This document shows, one piece after another, positions 9,598-19,669 of a stretch of 64,000 nucleotides of DNA. This DNA is from Sulfurovum sp. NBC37-1 (GTDB lineage: Bacteria; Campylobacterota; Campylobacteria; Campylobacterales; Sulfurovaceae), in the NCBI RefSeq assembly GCF_000010345.1, contig NC_009663.1, positions 434,001 through 498,000 of the forward strand. Direction: 5' to 3'. Position 1 is the stretch's first letter. Each line of letters starts with the position of its first letter. Made by a program: the position numbers and the translations under genes. Below the pieces are notes generated by a model. It saw only the letters and a list, made by a program, of their open reading frames with translations, made no database searches and was not told the DNA's origin.

Positions 9598-11167
9598 GTT
9601 CCCCGTGAAAAACCCACAAAGCCCCACTGCAAGGGGTTTCAAAGCACTTTTATGCTACCCTAAATATACATAAAAGCACATAGCTACACTATAAAACCTT
9701 GCAGTTTTGGAGTATTTTATGATTCAGGAAAAACAAGAGAGAGTCACCTTGTTTGATCACTGCAAACAGCTGAGTGACATCATCGATGAAAATCATCCGC
9801 TTGTTAAATTGGCAAACTCTATCGATTGGAAAAGTATCGAAGAAGATCTCAGTAAAGCCTATCCTTCCACTACAGGCCATCCCAATAAACCTATCCGCCT
9901 GATGGTAGGGTTGCATTATCTGCGCTACATGTTTGATCTGAGTGATGAAAGTATCGTCTGGGCCTATATCGAGAATCCCTACTATCAGTACTTCTGCGGA
10001 GAGAAAGTGTTTCAACACACTTTTCCTATAGACAGAAGCTCTATGAGCAAATTTCGAGAGAGGCTCAAAAAGAAAAAACTCTACAAACTGCTGCAAGAGA
10101 CCATCAAAAGCGGTTTTCAAACAAAAGTAATCAAACCCAAAAGTATAGAGTACGCCGTGATTGACTCTACGGTACAGGAGAAAAACATTGCCTACCCCAC
10201 AGATGCCAAACTCTATTACAAAGGCATTGTTCTTCTTGCCAAACTGGCCAGGCGTCTGAATATCAGACTCCGACAAAGCTATATCAGAGCAGGAAAGAAA
10301 CTCCTGATCAAATACTCCCGCTACAACCATGCCAAACAGTTCAGACGCAAAGCTGCCACACTCAAGAAACTCAAAATAAGACTGGGAAGGGTCTTGAGAG
10401 AAATAGTACGAAAATCCGAAGAGGATGGGATCAGCCTGGACCTGGATGCCAGAATCCTTCTTGAACAGTGCCAAAAGCTCTTTGATCAAAAACGCAACTC
10501 CAAAAACAAACTCTACAGTTTTCATGAACCTCATACAGCCTGCATCTCAAAAGGCAAAGCACACAAGCGTTATGAGTTTGGCAACAAGTCCACTTTCATC
10601 ACTACCACCAGGGAGTGTTTCATTATTCACGCTGATGCGCATGAAGGCAATCCCTATGACGGACATACGCTGAAAGAGGCACTCGATAAAACAAATGAGA
10701 GTGTATCCGATCTATTCAATAAAAGTATTGATTACCTCTTTACCGATAAGGGGTACAGGGGTCACGGTTATCAAGGTGATACAACTGTACTGATCGAGAC
10801 ATCTGCAAACAAAAAAAGACACAAGAAGCTCAAACGGAGATCCTCCATAGAAACGGTATTCTCCCATACCAAACAGGATCACCGGATGGGAAGAAATTTC
10901 CTCATAGGAGAACATGGCAATCTGGTCAATACGATTATGGCAGCCTGTGGATACAATCTAAGGAAAATCTACAACAAGTTCAGGAAGGCATTCGTGAAAA
11001 TGCTTTCTGTCTTGTTTTTTATGCTCTTTAGGGAGCAATACAGGGTTCAGTTGGTTCCAAACAGGGCTTAAATCCCGAATAGCATTTTTAGAAATGGTAT
11101 AAGGATGTGTTTGGGGTATGATTCTTTTGGATAATTGGATCTGAAAATGGAGTTGTTCACGGGCAAC
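9598..11167 (+). mobile_element. IS5-family-like insertion sequence
   Basis: About 1.57 kb with one transposase gene. The left end reads GTTCCCCGTGAAAAAC; the reverse complement of the right end reads GTTGCCCGTGAACAAC, so the terminal repeats agree at 14 of 16 bases. Both outer flanks are TAATTA (9592-9597 and 11168-11173), a possible target duplication. Because TAATTA is itself palindromic, the exact ends could shift by a few bases. The element sits between pyk and the peroxide-stress operon. Confidence 0.8.
9719..11071 (+). CDS. IS5-family-like DDE transposase
   Basis: 450 residues from the ATG at 9719, which has GGAG 6 bases upstream and is preferred over the in-frame TTG at 9707. The N-terminal DUF772-type domain reads MVGLHYLRYMFDLSDE, with NPYYQYFCGE and FPIDRSSMSKFRERL. 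The DDE triad is likely D149 (VIDSTVQ), D343 (FTDKGYRG) and E378 (SSIETVFSHTK), followed by the YREK-like stretch QDHRMGRN. It catalyses cut-and-paste transposition of the surrounding element. No frameshift or stop is seen, so it may still be active. Confidence 0.88.
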   Translation: MIQEKQERVTLFDHCKQLSDIIDENHPLVKLANSIDWKSIEEDLSKAYPSTTGHPNKPIRLMVGLHYLRYMFDLSDESIVWAYIENPYYQYFCGEKVFQHTFPIDRSSMSKFRERLKKKKLYKLLQETIKSGFQTKVIKPKSIEYAVIDSTVQEKNIAYPTDAKLYYKGIVLLAKLARRLNIRLRQSYIRAGKKLLIKYSRYNHAKQFRRKAATLKKLKIRLGRVLREIVRKSEEDGISLDLDARILLEQCQKLFDQKRNSKNKLYSFHEPHTACISKGKAHKRYEFGNKSTFITTTRECFIIHADAHEGNPYDGHTLKEALDKTNESVSDLFNKSIDYLFTDKGYRGHGYQGDTTVLIETSANKKRHKKLKRRSSIETVFSHTKQDHRMGRNFLIGEHGNLVNTIMAACGYNLRKIYNKFRKAFVKMLSVLFFMLFREQYRVQLVPNRA

Positions 11168-11240
11168 TAATTAGGTATGGATGCAGATCATTAGTTAGTG
11201 AAGGTTTATTAAAACTTTACAGTGAAAAGATAGTAAATTC

Positions 11241-11278
11241 AAATAATAATAATTCTTAAATAAGAATAATTATTATTT
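11241..11278. promoter_or_regulatory. AT-rich palindrome, candidate Fur/PerR-type operator
   Basis: The arms at 11241-11257 and 11262-11278 are inverted copies with 16 of 17 positions matching, around a 4-base centre. The composition (runs of ATAATAATTCTT and its inverse) resembles Fur-family boxes, which are AT-rich dyads built on ATAAT. It lies 67 bases upstream of the desulforubrerythrin gene and just right of the IS5-like element. Control of the peroxide-stress operon by a PerR or Fur protein is inferred. A second small hairpin (AAGGATAA at 11304-11311, TTATCCTT at 11315-11322) lies between it and the gene. Confidence 0.5.
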
Positions 11279-11344
11279 AAGAATAAAGCAGGTACACTTT
11301 CTAAAGGATAAAAATTATCCTTAATAATATAAAAGGAATAAGAA

Positions 11345-12004
11345 ATGAGACAATACGAAATGTATAAATGTAACAAATGTGGTAACAAAATTGAGGTACA
11401 AGAGGTTGGTATTGGAACATTGAGCTGCTGTGGCGAAGATATGGTGTGTATTACTGAGAACTTAACAGCGGTAAATCTTATGAAGGCTTTTGCAGGTGAA
11501 TCACAGGCACGAAATAAGTATGAATTTTTTGCTGATGTGGCTTATGCGGAAGGACTACATAGAATCGCACGACATTTTCAAGAGGCTGCAGACAATGAGA
11601 AATACCATGCGATGGCTGAGTTTAAGGCTTACAATAAACTGGTAAATGACATAGAGTTAGATACGACCAAAAAGAACCTTGTCTATGCAGCGGATGGTGA
11701 ACGTTATGAGCATGAAGAGATGTATCCTAACTTTGAAGCCATTGCAAAAGAAGAGGGACTTAAAGATATTGCCAGACTCTTTAGAGCCATCGGTAAAGTT
11801 GAAGTGGAACATGAGAGAGAGTATTTGGCACTAAAAGAGGCACTTGAAGCAGAAGGTTTCTTTGACAGTGAAAACAATGAAGAGTATATCTGTGAAGTGT
11901 GTGGACACGTACATAGAGGTAAAAAAGCACCAAAAGCTTGTCCACTATGTAAGGCAGGGCAAGAGTACTTTAAAAAAGCATCTAAAGATATAACTGTAGG
12001 ATAA
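11345..12004 (+). CDS. Desulforubrerythrin (three-domain rubrerythrin)
   Basis: 219 residues. An N-terminal desulforedoxin-like iron site uses C9, C12, C28 and C29. A central four-helix diiron domain follows (ESQARNKYEF, EAADNEKYHA, KVEVEHEREY), then a C-terminal rubredoxin site (CEVCGHVH and CPLCKAG). This order is that of the C. jejuni Rrc desulforubrerythrin, which reduces hydrogen peroxide. AAAGGA precedes the ATG. It is the first gene of a likely operon with catalase (26-base gap) and bacterioferritin, all aimed at peroxide and iron stress. Confidence 0.93.
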   Translation: MRQYEMYKCNKCGNKIEVQEVGIGTLSCCGEDMVCITENLTAVNLMKAFAGESQARNKYEFFADVAYAEGLHRIARHFQEAADNEKYHAMAEFKAYNKLVNDIELDTTKKNLVYAADGERYEHEEMYPNFEAIAKEEGLKDIARLFRAIGKVEVEHEREYLALKEALEAEGFFDSENNEEYICEVCGHVHRGKKAPKACPLCKAGQEYFKKASKDITVG

Positions 12005-12030
12005 ATGATATATTTTAAAAGGAAAGTATA

Positions 12031-13473
12031 ATGAAAAAGATAGATTTGACAACGGCAAATGGAAGAAAAGTAGATAACAACCAAAATTCGTTAACAGCAG
12101 GTTCTCGCGGACCGGTGTTGATGCAAGATGTGTATCTTCAGGAAAAATTAGCACACTTTGACAGAGAAGAGATTCCTGAGAGAATCGTTCATGCCAAAGG
12201 TGCAGGTGCTCATGGTACTTTTACTGTAACAAAGGATATCACTGCTTATACTAAAGCTGATATCTTTTCTGAAGTAGGTAAACAGACAAGAACTTTTACA
12301 AGATTTTCAACAGTTGGGGGTGAACGCGGTTCGGCAGATACGGCTAGAGACCCCAGAGGTTTTGCCACGAAGTTTTATACCGCTGAGGGAAACTGGGATT
12401 TAGTAGGAAATAACACACCAGTCTTTTTCATACGAGACCCTTTAAAGTTTCCTGACTTTATCCATACACAAAAAAGAATGCCTGACAGCAACTTGAAATC
12501 AGATAATATGATGTGGGATTTCTGGTCAAAATCACCAGAGTCTTTGCATCAGATCACGACCCTCTTTTCTAATCGTGGAACACCGGATGGTTATCGTCAT
12601 ATGAATGGATACAGTTCGCATACTTATAGTTTCATCAATGCAAACAATGAACGATTCTGGGTGAAGTTTCATCTCAAAACGATGCAAGGCATAAAAAATC
12701 TTTCAGCAGACGAAGCGACAAAATTAGCAGGAACAAATCCTGACTATGCGACAGAAGACCTTTTTGTCTCAATTAAAAATGGTGAGTTCCCATCATGGAA
12801 AGTACATGTACAAATCATGCCTGAAGTTGAAGCTGAAAACTATGCTATAAATCCATTTGATGTGACCAAAGTCTGGCTGCATGCTGATTATCCGCTGATA
12901 GAGGTAGGTATTTTGGAGCTTAACAAAAACCCAAAAAACTATTTTAACGAAGTAGAACAAGCAGCCTTTTCACCGTCTAATAAAGTACCGGGTATCGGGC
13001 TTTCACCTGATAAGATGCTTCAGGGAAGATTGTTCTCATATCCAGATACACAAAGATACAGATTGGGTGTAAATTATAATGCCTTACCTATCAATAAACC
13101 GGATGTAGAAGTCAATAATGGCTTTAGAAATGGTGCCATGCGTTTTGATGACAATGGTGGAGATAGTTTAAACTATGAGCCAAGCCATTATACTGTACCG
13201 ACTGAGTCACCAGAACTTTCTGAACCACCATTGAAAATAAACGGAGATGCAGACCGTTACGCTTATGACAGTGATGAGAACAGTGACTTTGTGCAAGCGG
13301 GGAATCTTTATAGACTGTTGAGTAAAAGTGAGCAAAATGATCTGGTTACCAATATTGTGGGGTCACTTAGTAATGCTACATCAGAGATCCAAGCCTTGCA
13401 AATATCTCATTTTAAGAAGGCTGATCTAGGATATGGCGGAACTATAGAAAAGCAATTAAGGAGAAACAAATGA
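12031..13473 (+). CDS. katA: Monofunctional haem catalase
   Basis: 480 residues, typical of small-subunit (clade 3) catalases. The catalytic histidine is H54 in [12 protein letters not shown]. The haem pocket has [17 protein letters not shown] and [13 protein letters not shown], and the proximal haem tyrosine lies in [14 protein letters not shown]. It breaks hydrogen peroxide into water and oxygen. An AAAGGA ribosome site lies upstream. The last four bases overlap the start of the bacterioferritin gene (ATGA), indicating translational coupling. Confidence 0.95.
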   Translation: MKKIDLTTANGRKVDNNQNSLTAGSRGPVLMQDVYLQEKLAHFDREEIPERIVHAKGAGAHGTFTVTKDITAYTKADIFSEVGKQTRTFTRFSTVGGERGSADTARDPRGFATKFYTAEGNWDLVGNNTPVFFIRDPLKFPDFIHTQKRMPDSNLKSDNMMWDFWSKSPESLHQITTLFSNRGTPDGYRHMNGYSSHTYSFINANNERFWVKFHLKTMQGIKNLSADEATKLAGTNPDYATEDLFVSIKNGEFPSWKVHVQIMPEVEAENYAINPFDVTKVWLHADYPLIEVGILELNKNPKNYFNEVEQAAFSPSNKVPGIGLSPDKMLQGRLFSYPDTQRYRLGVNYNALPINKPDVEVNNGFRNGAMRFDDNGGDSLNYEPSHYTVPTESPELSEPPLKINGDADRYAYDSDENSDFVQAGNLYRLLSKSEQNDLVTNIVGSLSNATSEIQALQISHFKKADLGYGGTIEKQLRRNK

Positions 13474-13958
13474 AAGAGAAAAGCATAGACCTGCTCAACA
13501 ACGCTATAGGAGATGAACTGGCAGCAATCAACCAGTATATGTATTTTCACTTTCACTGTGACGATCAAGGATACGACCTTCTGGGTGCACTTTTCAAAAA
13601 AACAGCCATCGAAGAGATGCGTCACGTAGAGAGCATTGCTGACAGAATCCTCTTTTTGAAAGGTGATATCGTTATGGAGCCGTCACAAAAAGTCCATTAT
13701 ATATCTGATATTAAAGAGATGCTGGCCTTTGCCGCAGGAGAAGAAGAGAATGCGATCAGGATGTATAATGATTTTGCAAATCAGTGTGCCCAAAACCTCG
13801 ATAGTGTCACCAAACGGCTTTTTGAGGATATCGTTATAGATGAAGAGCGTCACTTTGAGCAGTTTGATAGCGAGATCGATAATCTTGACAGATTCGGAGA
13901 CCGCTACCTGGCGCTTCAGTCGATCGAAAGAAGCAAAACGCGTTCAGCCATGCCGTAA
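13470..13958 (+). CDS. bfr: Bacterioferritin
   Basis: 162 residues, one ferritin-like domain. Ferroxidase ligands can be placed at E16, E49, H52, about E92, E125 and H128. M50, in EEMRH, lies where bacterioferritins carry the methionine haem ligand, so haem binding at the dimer interface is possible. It oxidises and stores iron, using peroxide or oxygen, which fits its coupling to catalase (4-base overlap). A C-terminal tail of about 15 residues after the last helix ([10 protein letters not shown]) may be specific to this lineage. Confidence 0.88.
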   Translation: MKEKSIDLLNNAIGDELAAINQYMYFHFHCDDQGYDLLGALFKKTAIEEMRHVESIADRILFLKGDIVMEPSQKVHYISDIKEMLAFAAGEEENAIRMYNDFANQCAQNLDSVTKRLFEDIVIDEERHFEQFDSEIDNLDRFGDRYLALQSIERSKTRSAMP

Positions 13959-13973
13959 CACGGATGAACAGGA

Positions 13974-13993
13974 GCCGGGAATTCACTCCCGGC
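13974..13993. terminator. Bidirectional terminator between bfr and the SPFH gene
   Basis: GCCGGGA at 13974-13980 pairs with TCCCGGC at 13987-13993 around a 6-base loop, with A/T-rich sequence after it. It lies between two convergent genes and can serve both. Confidence 0.7.
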
Positions 13994-14000
13994 AATAAAA

Positions 14001-14861
14001 TTACCGTTTAAACACATTCCCCAGCATCCCTTTGATGGCACCCTGCAGGTCTGCAGGGTAGATGACGAATTTGGAGTTCTGGCTTTTTGAGATCTGCTCA
14101 AGCGAATTGATGTAACGGTCTCCCAAAAGGAACATGGCCGGCAGCTCTTTGTCCTGGATGTTGTCGGAGATCAGGCGGATCGCTTCGGCGGATGCGTTGG
14201 CAAGTGCGACCTGCGCTTCCGCTTCTCTTTTGGCTGCTTCAAGTTTTCCGTCCGCTTCGAGAATAGCAGCGTTCTTGTTACCTTCTGCCGTGGTTTCGAT
14301 GGCACGTCTTTCTCTTTCCGCGGCTGCCTGTCTCTCCATGGAGTCCTGCATGGAAGCCGAAGGAGAGATGTCCTGTATTTCTACCGATTTGACGGTGACA
14401 CCCCAGTCAGCGACATCATCGATGATCTGGTCTTTGAGTTTGGTCTTGATGTGTTCACGGTTTGAAAGGGCTTCATCAAGCGACATTTCACCGAGGATGG
14501 AACGTAGGGTGGTCATAACGAGCTGCTGTATGGCCAGATAGAAATCCTCCACACCGTAAATGGCATCCTGCGGACGTGTGACACGTATGAATGTGACGGC
14601 ATTGGTCAGAATGACAGCATTGTCTCTGGTAATGACCTCCTGCTGCGGGATGTCAAGAATGATATCTCTGGTGGAGACCTTTTGGCGTACCGCATCGAGA
14701 TAGGGGATGATGATGTTGAGGCCCGGCTTGAGTGTCCGGCTGAACTTCCCCAGTCTCTCTACGACCCATTCTTCGCCCTGCGGAACGATATTGATCCCTT
14801 TGTAGATAGTGATGATGACCCCTGCGGCCAACAATAACATTATGACAAGTGTTTCCTGCAT
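14001..14861 (-). CDS. SPFH/stomatin-like membrane protein (QmcA/paraslipin type)
   Basis: 286 residues. One N-terminal membrane anchor (about residues 5-22) is followed by the SPFH/band 7 domain (VPQGEEWVVERLGKF, RTLKPGLNIIIPYLD, DNAVILTNAVTFIRV). An alanine- and glutamate-rich coiled coil comes next (ERERRAIETTAEGNKNAAIL), then a short C-terminal region. Such proteins form large oligomeric rings that organise membrane microdomains and control proteases. It lies 27 bases downstream of an nfeD gene; SPFH-NfeD pairs are a known, widely conserved partnership. Confidence 0.88.
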   Translation of the reverse strand: MQETLVIMLLLAAGVIITIYKGINIVPQGEEWVVERLGKFSRTLKPGLNIIIPYLDAVRQKVSTRDIILDIPQQEVITRDNAVILTNAVTFIRVTRPQDAIYGVEDFYLAIQQLVMTTLRSILGEMSLDEALSNREHIKTKLKDQIIDDVADWGVTVKSVEIQDISPSASMQDSMERQAAAERERRAIETTAEGNKNAAILEADGKLEAAKREAEAQVALANASAEAIRLISDNIQDKELPAMFLLGDRYINSLEQISKSQNSKFVIYPADLQGAIKGMLGNVFKR

Positions 14862-14888
14862 TTTCTCTTCCTTTTTAATTGATGATGA

Positions 14889-15350
14889 TTATTCTGAAAC
14901 TGGCACTACTTTGATGAGCTGCCCGTTCACTGCTTCTATCTTTACACGTTCACCCACATCCAGTGTCTGGTTTGCTGAGGCGTGCCAGACAGTATTGCCC
15001 AGCACGGGTTCGTCAAATCTTATTTTGCCTCTTCCATGCTGCTCGATCCTTTTGGTGACAGTTCCCAGTGTGTCAAGTCCCTGGTCGGACTGTCCTGTGT
15101 TGGAAACGGTAGGCTGCTTTTTGAAATATTTGAACAAAAAAGCGATGATGGCTACGGAGAGTATGAGCCAGAGTGTGACCTGTACCAGAAAGTTCATGCT
15201 GACCACAAGGTCCAGCAGGCCGACAATGATCGCTGCCACACCGAAGCCAAGTGTGATGAAAGTACCCGTCCCCATCTCTATAATAATGAAAAGTATACCC
15301 AGGATGATCCAGTGCCACCAGGTGATATACTGCGTTAAAAATTCGATCAA
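14889..15350 (-). CDS. NfeD-family membrane protein
   Basis: 153 residues. Hydrophobic segments at about residues 5-25, 28-48 and 52-72 are followed by a C-terminal OB-fold domain (GTVTKRIEQHGRGKIRFDEP through VGERVKIEAVNGQLIKVVP). This is the short NfeD form without the protease domain. It is the first gene of the nfeD-SPFH pair and probably acts as membrane partner of the SPFH ring. It is divergent from ilvC, with about 130 bases between them. Confidence 0.85.
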   Translation of the reverse strand: MIEFLTQYITWWHWIILGILFIIIEMGTGTFITLGFGVAAIIVGLLDLVVSMNFLVQVTLWLILSVAIIAFLFKYFKKQPTVSNTGQSDQGLDTLGTVTKRIEQHGRGKIRFDEPVLGNTVWHASANQTLDVGERVKIEAVNGQLIKVVPVSE

Positions 15351-15433
15351 AGAATCTCCTTAAATCTGTATTAAGAAAAATTATAGCATAAATTATTTTT
15401 ACGTTGATAAGACCGATAAAATCAAGACAATAA

Positions 15434-16507
<1,074 letters not shown>

Positions 16508-16655
16508 TCTTTTTGTTGATTTGCACTCATCTTTCTGGGATGGGTGCAGTCACTTACGAGCTGTAAGCTCCCTTACCCAAACCCATAAATCTAAGCACAA
16601 CTCAACCAAAATCTTTAGTTAGTCAATTTGTTGGCTTTTTCTAATTTCTAACTCC
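16508..16655. other. Intergenic stretch downstream of ilvC
   Basis: No gene is apparent. A weak hairpin-like run near 16536-16575 (GGGTGCAGTCACTTACGAG, then CTGTAAGCTCCC) could end ilvC transcription. The inverted repeat copy 1 begins at 16656. Confidence 0.4.
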
Positions 16656-16803
16656 ATTAGTATTCGGTTAAACTACTTGTTTTATAATTCCTTCATAAGA
16701 GCATCAGAAGGAACCAAATTTATTCTCCCCTGATAAAATTTCGGTCTCCCTTTTTCATAGATTTTTTTCCTCCTCCTTTTAAAACTTCTTGATGCTCTTT
16801 ATT
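16656..16803 (-). repeat. Copy 1 of a 150-bp stem-forming element
   Basis: Read on the minus strand, this 148-bp stretch matches 19470-19619 closely over its whole length. The middle is the least conserved part. Each copy opens with AAGAGCATC(N)AGAAG and, about 95 bases later, has CTTCTGATGCTCTT, so a 14-bp stem with one bulged base can form. Within the stem is AGGAGGAGG followed by an ATG and a short frame beginning MKKGD; here it reads MKKGDRNFIRGE and then stops. Confidence 0.75.
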
Positions 16804-16829
16804 AATCATCAACTTAACACTTACTTTGA

Positions 16830-16835
16830 TATAAT
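16830..16835 (+). promoter_or_regulatory. Probable -10 element of the yibQ-dprA transcript
   Basis: TATAAT directly precedes an in-frame ATG at 16836. A transcript starting 6-8 bases after this box would not contain that ATG, which supports the next in-frame ATG at 16863 as the true start. Confidence 0.5.
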
Positions 16836-16862
16836 ATGCAAAACAAAAATTATGTGGATAAC

Positions 16863-17927
16863 ATGGCCCCTAGACCTGGTAAGAACAGTAAAACTTCAGT
16901 AGCAAAAAAGCGAACAACTCCTAAAAAAACAACACCCAAAAAACAAACAACGAAAAAACGGACAGTAAGAAAAAAGAAGAAGCGTAGCAATTCGAAAAGA
17001 AGTGTGGTATTTATTTTTATACTCCTTGCAATGGTCTCCCTTGTAGCATTTGGGTATTACCTTGGTCAGCAGGGCAAAGCATCTTCTGCTGTAAAAAACA
17101 CTAAAACGGTTCCACACAAAAAAGTAGATCATCATAAAACTGCATCCAAGGTCTTTTCCAAGGTAGAGACAACGAAGCCTAAAAAAGTAAAAGCAGTAGT
17201 ACCTGTCAAAAAAGAACAACGGTCTAAAGTTCCGGTATCCAAAGAAAACGTGGTTTTAGCCTACCGCAGCAAAAAACCAAAACTGGTGATCATTATCGAT
17301 GATGTTTCCAATGCAGGACAGCTGAAGCGTATCAAAGCGCTTAATATGCCCATCACGCCTTCTATTTTCCCTCCATCTCATCTTTCGATGAAAAGCCATA
17401 CCCTTGCAAAAAGCCTGAAACACTATATGATACATTTACCGATGGAGTCTGGAAGCCGTCAGTTCAACAAACAGTACAAAACACTCAAAACTTCTTTTAC
17501 CAAATCTCAAATGGAAGCAAGGATCAGAGAGATACGTCAGCTCTTTCCCACAGCACGCTACATCAACAACCATACTGGTTCTGTATTCACGGACGATTAC
17601 AAAGCGATGCATACGCTTTACGGTATTATGAAAAAAGAGGGCTTCATCTTCATTGACAGTCGTACTATCGGTACGACAAAAGTAAGAAAGATCGCCTATA
17701 AATACGGAGATGCCTATGTGGCGAGAGATATCTTCATCGACAATACACAGAGTATACCCTATATACACAATCAGTTGAAGAAAGCGGTCAAGATCGCCAA
17801 AAAGAAAGGTTATGCCATTGCCATAGGCCATCCCCATAAAGTGACGATGCAGGCACTGGCTACTGTCGGAGATATTTTCAAAGATGTGGAACTGGTCTAT
17901 ATTGACCAGATCTTTCAAAAACAATAA
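16863..17927 (+). CDS. YibQ-type divergent polysaccharide deacetylase
   Basis: About 354 residues from the ATG at 16863. A strongly basic N-terminus, rich in lysine and threonine (KKTTPKKQTTKKR), precedes one membrane segment (VVFIFILLAMVSLVAFGYYL), a lysine-rich linker and the deacetylase-like domain. That domain opens KPKLVIIIDDVSN and carries MIHLPMES, NNHTGS, FIDSRT and AIGHPH. The family is related to NodB deacetylases, but its substrate is unknown; the domain should face the periplasm. It is followed by dprA, as in C. jejuni Cj0633-Cj0634 (recalled). Confidence 0.8.
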   Translation: MAPRPGKNSKTSVAKKRTTPKKTTPKKQTTKKRTVRKKKKRSNSKRSVVFIFILLAMVSLVAFGYYLGQQGKASSAVKNTKTVPHKKVDHHKTASKVFSKVETTKPKKVKAVVPVKKEQRSKVPVSKENVVLAYRSKKPKLVIIIDDVSNAGQLKRIKALNMPITPSIFPPSHLSMKSHTLAKSLKHYMIHLPMESGSRQFNKQYKTLKTSFTKSQMEARIREIRQLFPTARYINNHTGSVFTDDYKAMHTLYGIMKKEGFIFIDSRTIGTTKVRKIAYKYGDAYVARDIFIDNTQSIPYIHNQLKKAVKIAKKKGYAIAIGHPHKVTMQALATVGDIFKDVELVYIDQIFQKQ

Positions 17928-18007
17928 TTATCTCGGATTATCTGACAATTTGACATATTTTTGCATTCTTTTTCCTTGAGTTGTTATGATTGGAAAAAAG
18001 GAAATGT

Positions 18008-18784
18008 ATGAGTGCTTCAGTCCCTTTCCCCATCCCAGAACTCGAGAGTATGAAGAAGTATCCCCCGGAACTTTTTTACAAGGGTGACCTCTCTTTGCTC
18101 AAGCGTCCGAAAGTCTCCATTGTCGGGACCAGAATGCCCAGTAACTACACCAGAGAATATACCTATATGCTTGCGAAGGCTTTGACAAAAAGGGGCGTAT
18201 GTATCGTCAGTGGTGCTGCGATGGGTGTGGATGGCATTGCCCATGAGGGTGCAGGGTTTGAAAATACTATTGCCGTTGTCGGGAACGGTCTGGATATACG
18301 TTACCCTGTGGTACATGCAAAAATGATAGAGGCCATAGAGTCAAATGGTCTGATGCTAAGCCAGTTCAATGACGGTTTCAGGGCTACAGGATGGAGTTTT
18401 GTGGTGCGTAACGAACTTGTCGTGGCACTGGGTGATGTTCTAGTTGTCACGGAAGCTGACTTGAAAAGTGGTTCCATGCGTTCAGTAGAATTTGCTTTGA
18501 AAATGGGAAAAGAGATATTTGTCCTTCCCCACAGACTGGGCGAAAGCATGGGAACAAATGCATTGCTTCAGGAGGAAAAGGCAACGGCGATCATGGACAT
18601 AGAGGCATTTGCTTCACGTTTCGGAAGGGCGGTGGAAAGCGAAGTAGAAAAAGACGAGTTCTTTTATTTTTGCCAGAGTATGCCAACCTTCGACCAGACC
18701 GTGGAAAAGTTCGGTGAGCGTGTCTATGAAGCGGAACTGGATGGCATTATCAGTATAGAAAACGGGGTGGTGAGATTAAGTTAG
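18008..18784 (+). CDS. dprA: DNA-processing protein DprA
   Basis: About 258 residues from the ATG at 18008, which has AAAGGAAA upstream and is preferred over the in-frame TTG at 17990. The Rossmann-fold DprA core is clear: VSIVGTRMPSNY, VSGAAMGVDGIAHEGA, TIAVVGNGLDIRYP and SGSMRSVEFAL. DprA binds incoming single-stranded DNA and loads RecA during natural transformation. The C-terminal winged-helix region is short. It faces the tlpA-like gene across a hairpin. Confidence 0.92.
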   Translation: MSASVPFPIPELESMKKYPPELFYKGDLSLLKRPKVSIVGTRMPSNYTREYTYMLAKALTKRGVCIVSGAAMGVDGIAHEGAGFENTIAVVGNGLDIRYPVVHAKMIEAIESNGLMLSQFNDGFRATGWSFVVRNELVVALGDVLVVTEADLKSGSMRSVEFALKMGKEIFVLPHRLGESMGTNALLQEEKATAIMDIEAFASRFGRAVESEVEKDEFFYFCQSMPTFDQTVEKFGERVYEAELDGIISIENGVVRLS

Positions 18785-18791
18785 GGATTTT

Positions 18792-18852
18792 CGGAAGTGA
18801 AGCATAGATGCTCCACCCCAACGTTTTTGTGGGACTGAAGTCTCCGCTTCCG
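18792..18852. terminator. Structured convergent intergenic region
   Basis: CGGAAGTG at 18792-18799 pairs with CGCTTCCG at 18845-18852 (one G-T pair). An inner stem, CCCA...TGGG, surrounds a GTTTTT run. It lies between the convergent dprA and thioredoxin genes and probably ends both transcripts. Confidence 0.5.
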
Positions 18853-18858
18853 TATGTT

Positions 18859-19377
18859 TTATTTAATAGCGTCCAGTTGTTTGATGAGCTCTTCGAGAGA
18901 AGCTTCAGGAAGCATTCCTGCCTGTACGAACTGCACATTACCTTTTCTGTCCAATGCAACCATGAAAGGAATACTACCTCTCCACTGCGCTCTTTGCCCG
19001 ATATAGTTGGTGAAGTTACCTGCTTTTTCATCTGAAACGACAATATAGTTCATCCTTTTTTCTTTGGCGAACTGTTTAAGCTGTGCATTGTTCAATCCCT
19101 GTACTTCAACAGAGATAATGGCCAGTTTGTTTTTGTACTTTTTCTGCAGGTCGATCAGGTGCGGGATCGAAGCAAGACAGGGAGGACATCTGTGCCCGAA
19201 GAATTCTATAAAGACGATCTTCCCTTCGAGACCCTTGATATTCAAGCCTTGCTCAGTACCTGTGATCTGGTGTGTTACACCATTAATGTCGGTAATCTTC
19301 ATTAGCGGTTGGCTACTCGCCTGCGAAAACGTAGAGAATGACAACAGTATCAGTAGTGACAATAGTATTTTTTTCAT
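18859..19377 (-). CDS. Exported TlpA-like thioredoxin
   Basis: 172 residues. A signal peptide (MKKILLSLLILLSFSTFSQAS) precedes an AlkC/TSA-Redoxin-type thioredoxin fold with the CPPC motif at C64-C67 (GHRCPPCLAS). The cis-proline region reads IPFMVALD. It is probably a periplasmic thiol reductase used in cytochrome c maturation or oxidative protection; the substrate is not shown by the sequence. It is not in the recalled Campylobacter version of this block, so it looks inserted between dprA and ruvX, together with nagZ. Confidence 0.82.
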   Translation of the reverse strand: MKKILLSLLILLSFSTFSQASSQPLMKITDINGVTHQITGTEQGLNIKGLEGKIVFIEFFGHRCPPCLASIPHLIDLQKKYKNKLAIISVEVQGLNNAQLKQFAKEKRMNYIVVSDEKAGNFTNYIGQRAQWRGSIPFMVALDRKGNVQFVQAGMLPEASLEELIKQLDAIK

Positions 19378-19469
19378 GAAAAGCCTTTTTTGATTAATTT
19401 ATTTAATTATACACATTATACACTAATGAAGATGTAGAAATCGTGTAATGAAAAGAAATTTTTTGAATG

Positions 19470-19619
19470 AATAAAGAGCATCTAGAAGTTTTAAAAGGAG
19501 GAGGAAAAAAATCTATGAAAAAGGGAGACACAAATTCACGTCAAGGGAGAATGAAATGTGGTTCCTTCTGATGCTCTTATGGAGGAATTATAAAACAAGT
19601 AGTTTAACCGAACACTAAT
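19470..19619 (+). repeat. Copy 2 of the 150-bp stem-forming element
   Basis: This is an inverted copy of 16656-16803, here in plus orientation and ending about 50 bases before nagZ. Stem arms lie at 19474-19488 (with one bulged base) and 19565-19578. Inside are AGGAGGAGG and a short frame from the ATG at 19515: MKKGDTNSRQGRMKCGSF and stop. The two copies share their 5' parts, the ATG and MKKGD almost exactly and differ most in the middle. Confidence 0.75.
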
Positions 19620-19669
19620 AAGAGAATAGTAGAATATGAAAACCAAGAATTAGAAATTTAAGGATAATA

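Noticed and set aside
16836-16862. Earlier ATG for the yibQ-like gene
   Set aside because: It directly follows a TATAAT box, so it would lie before or at the transcript start.
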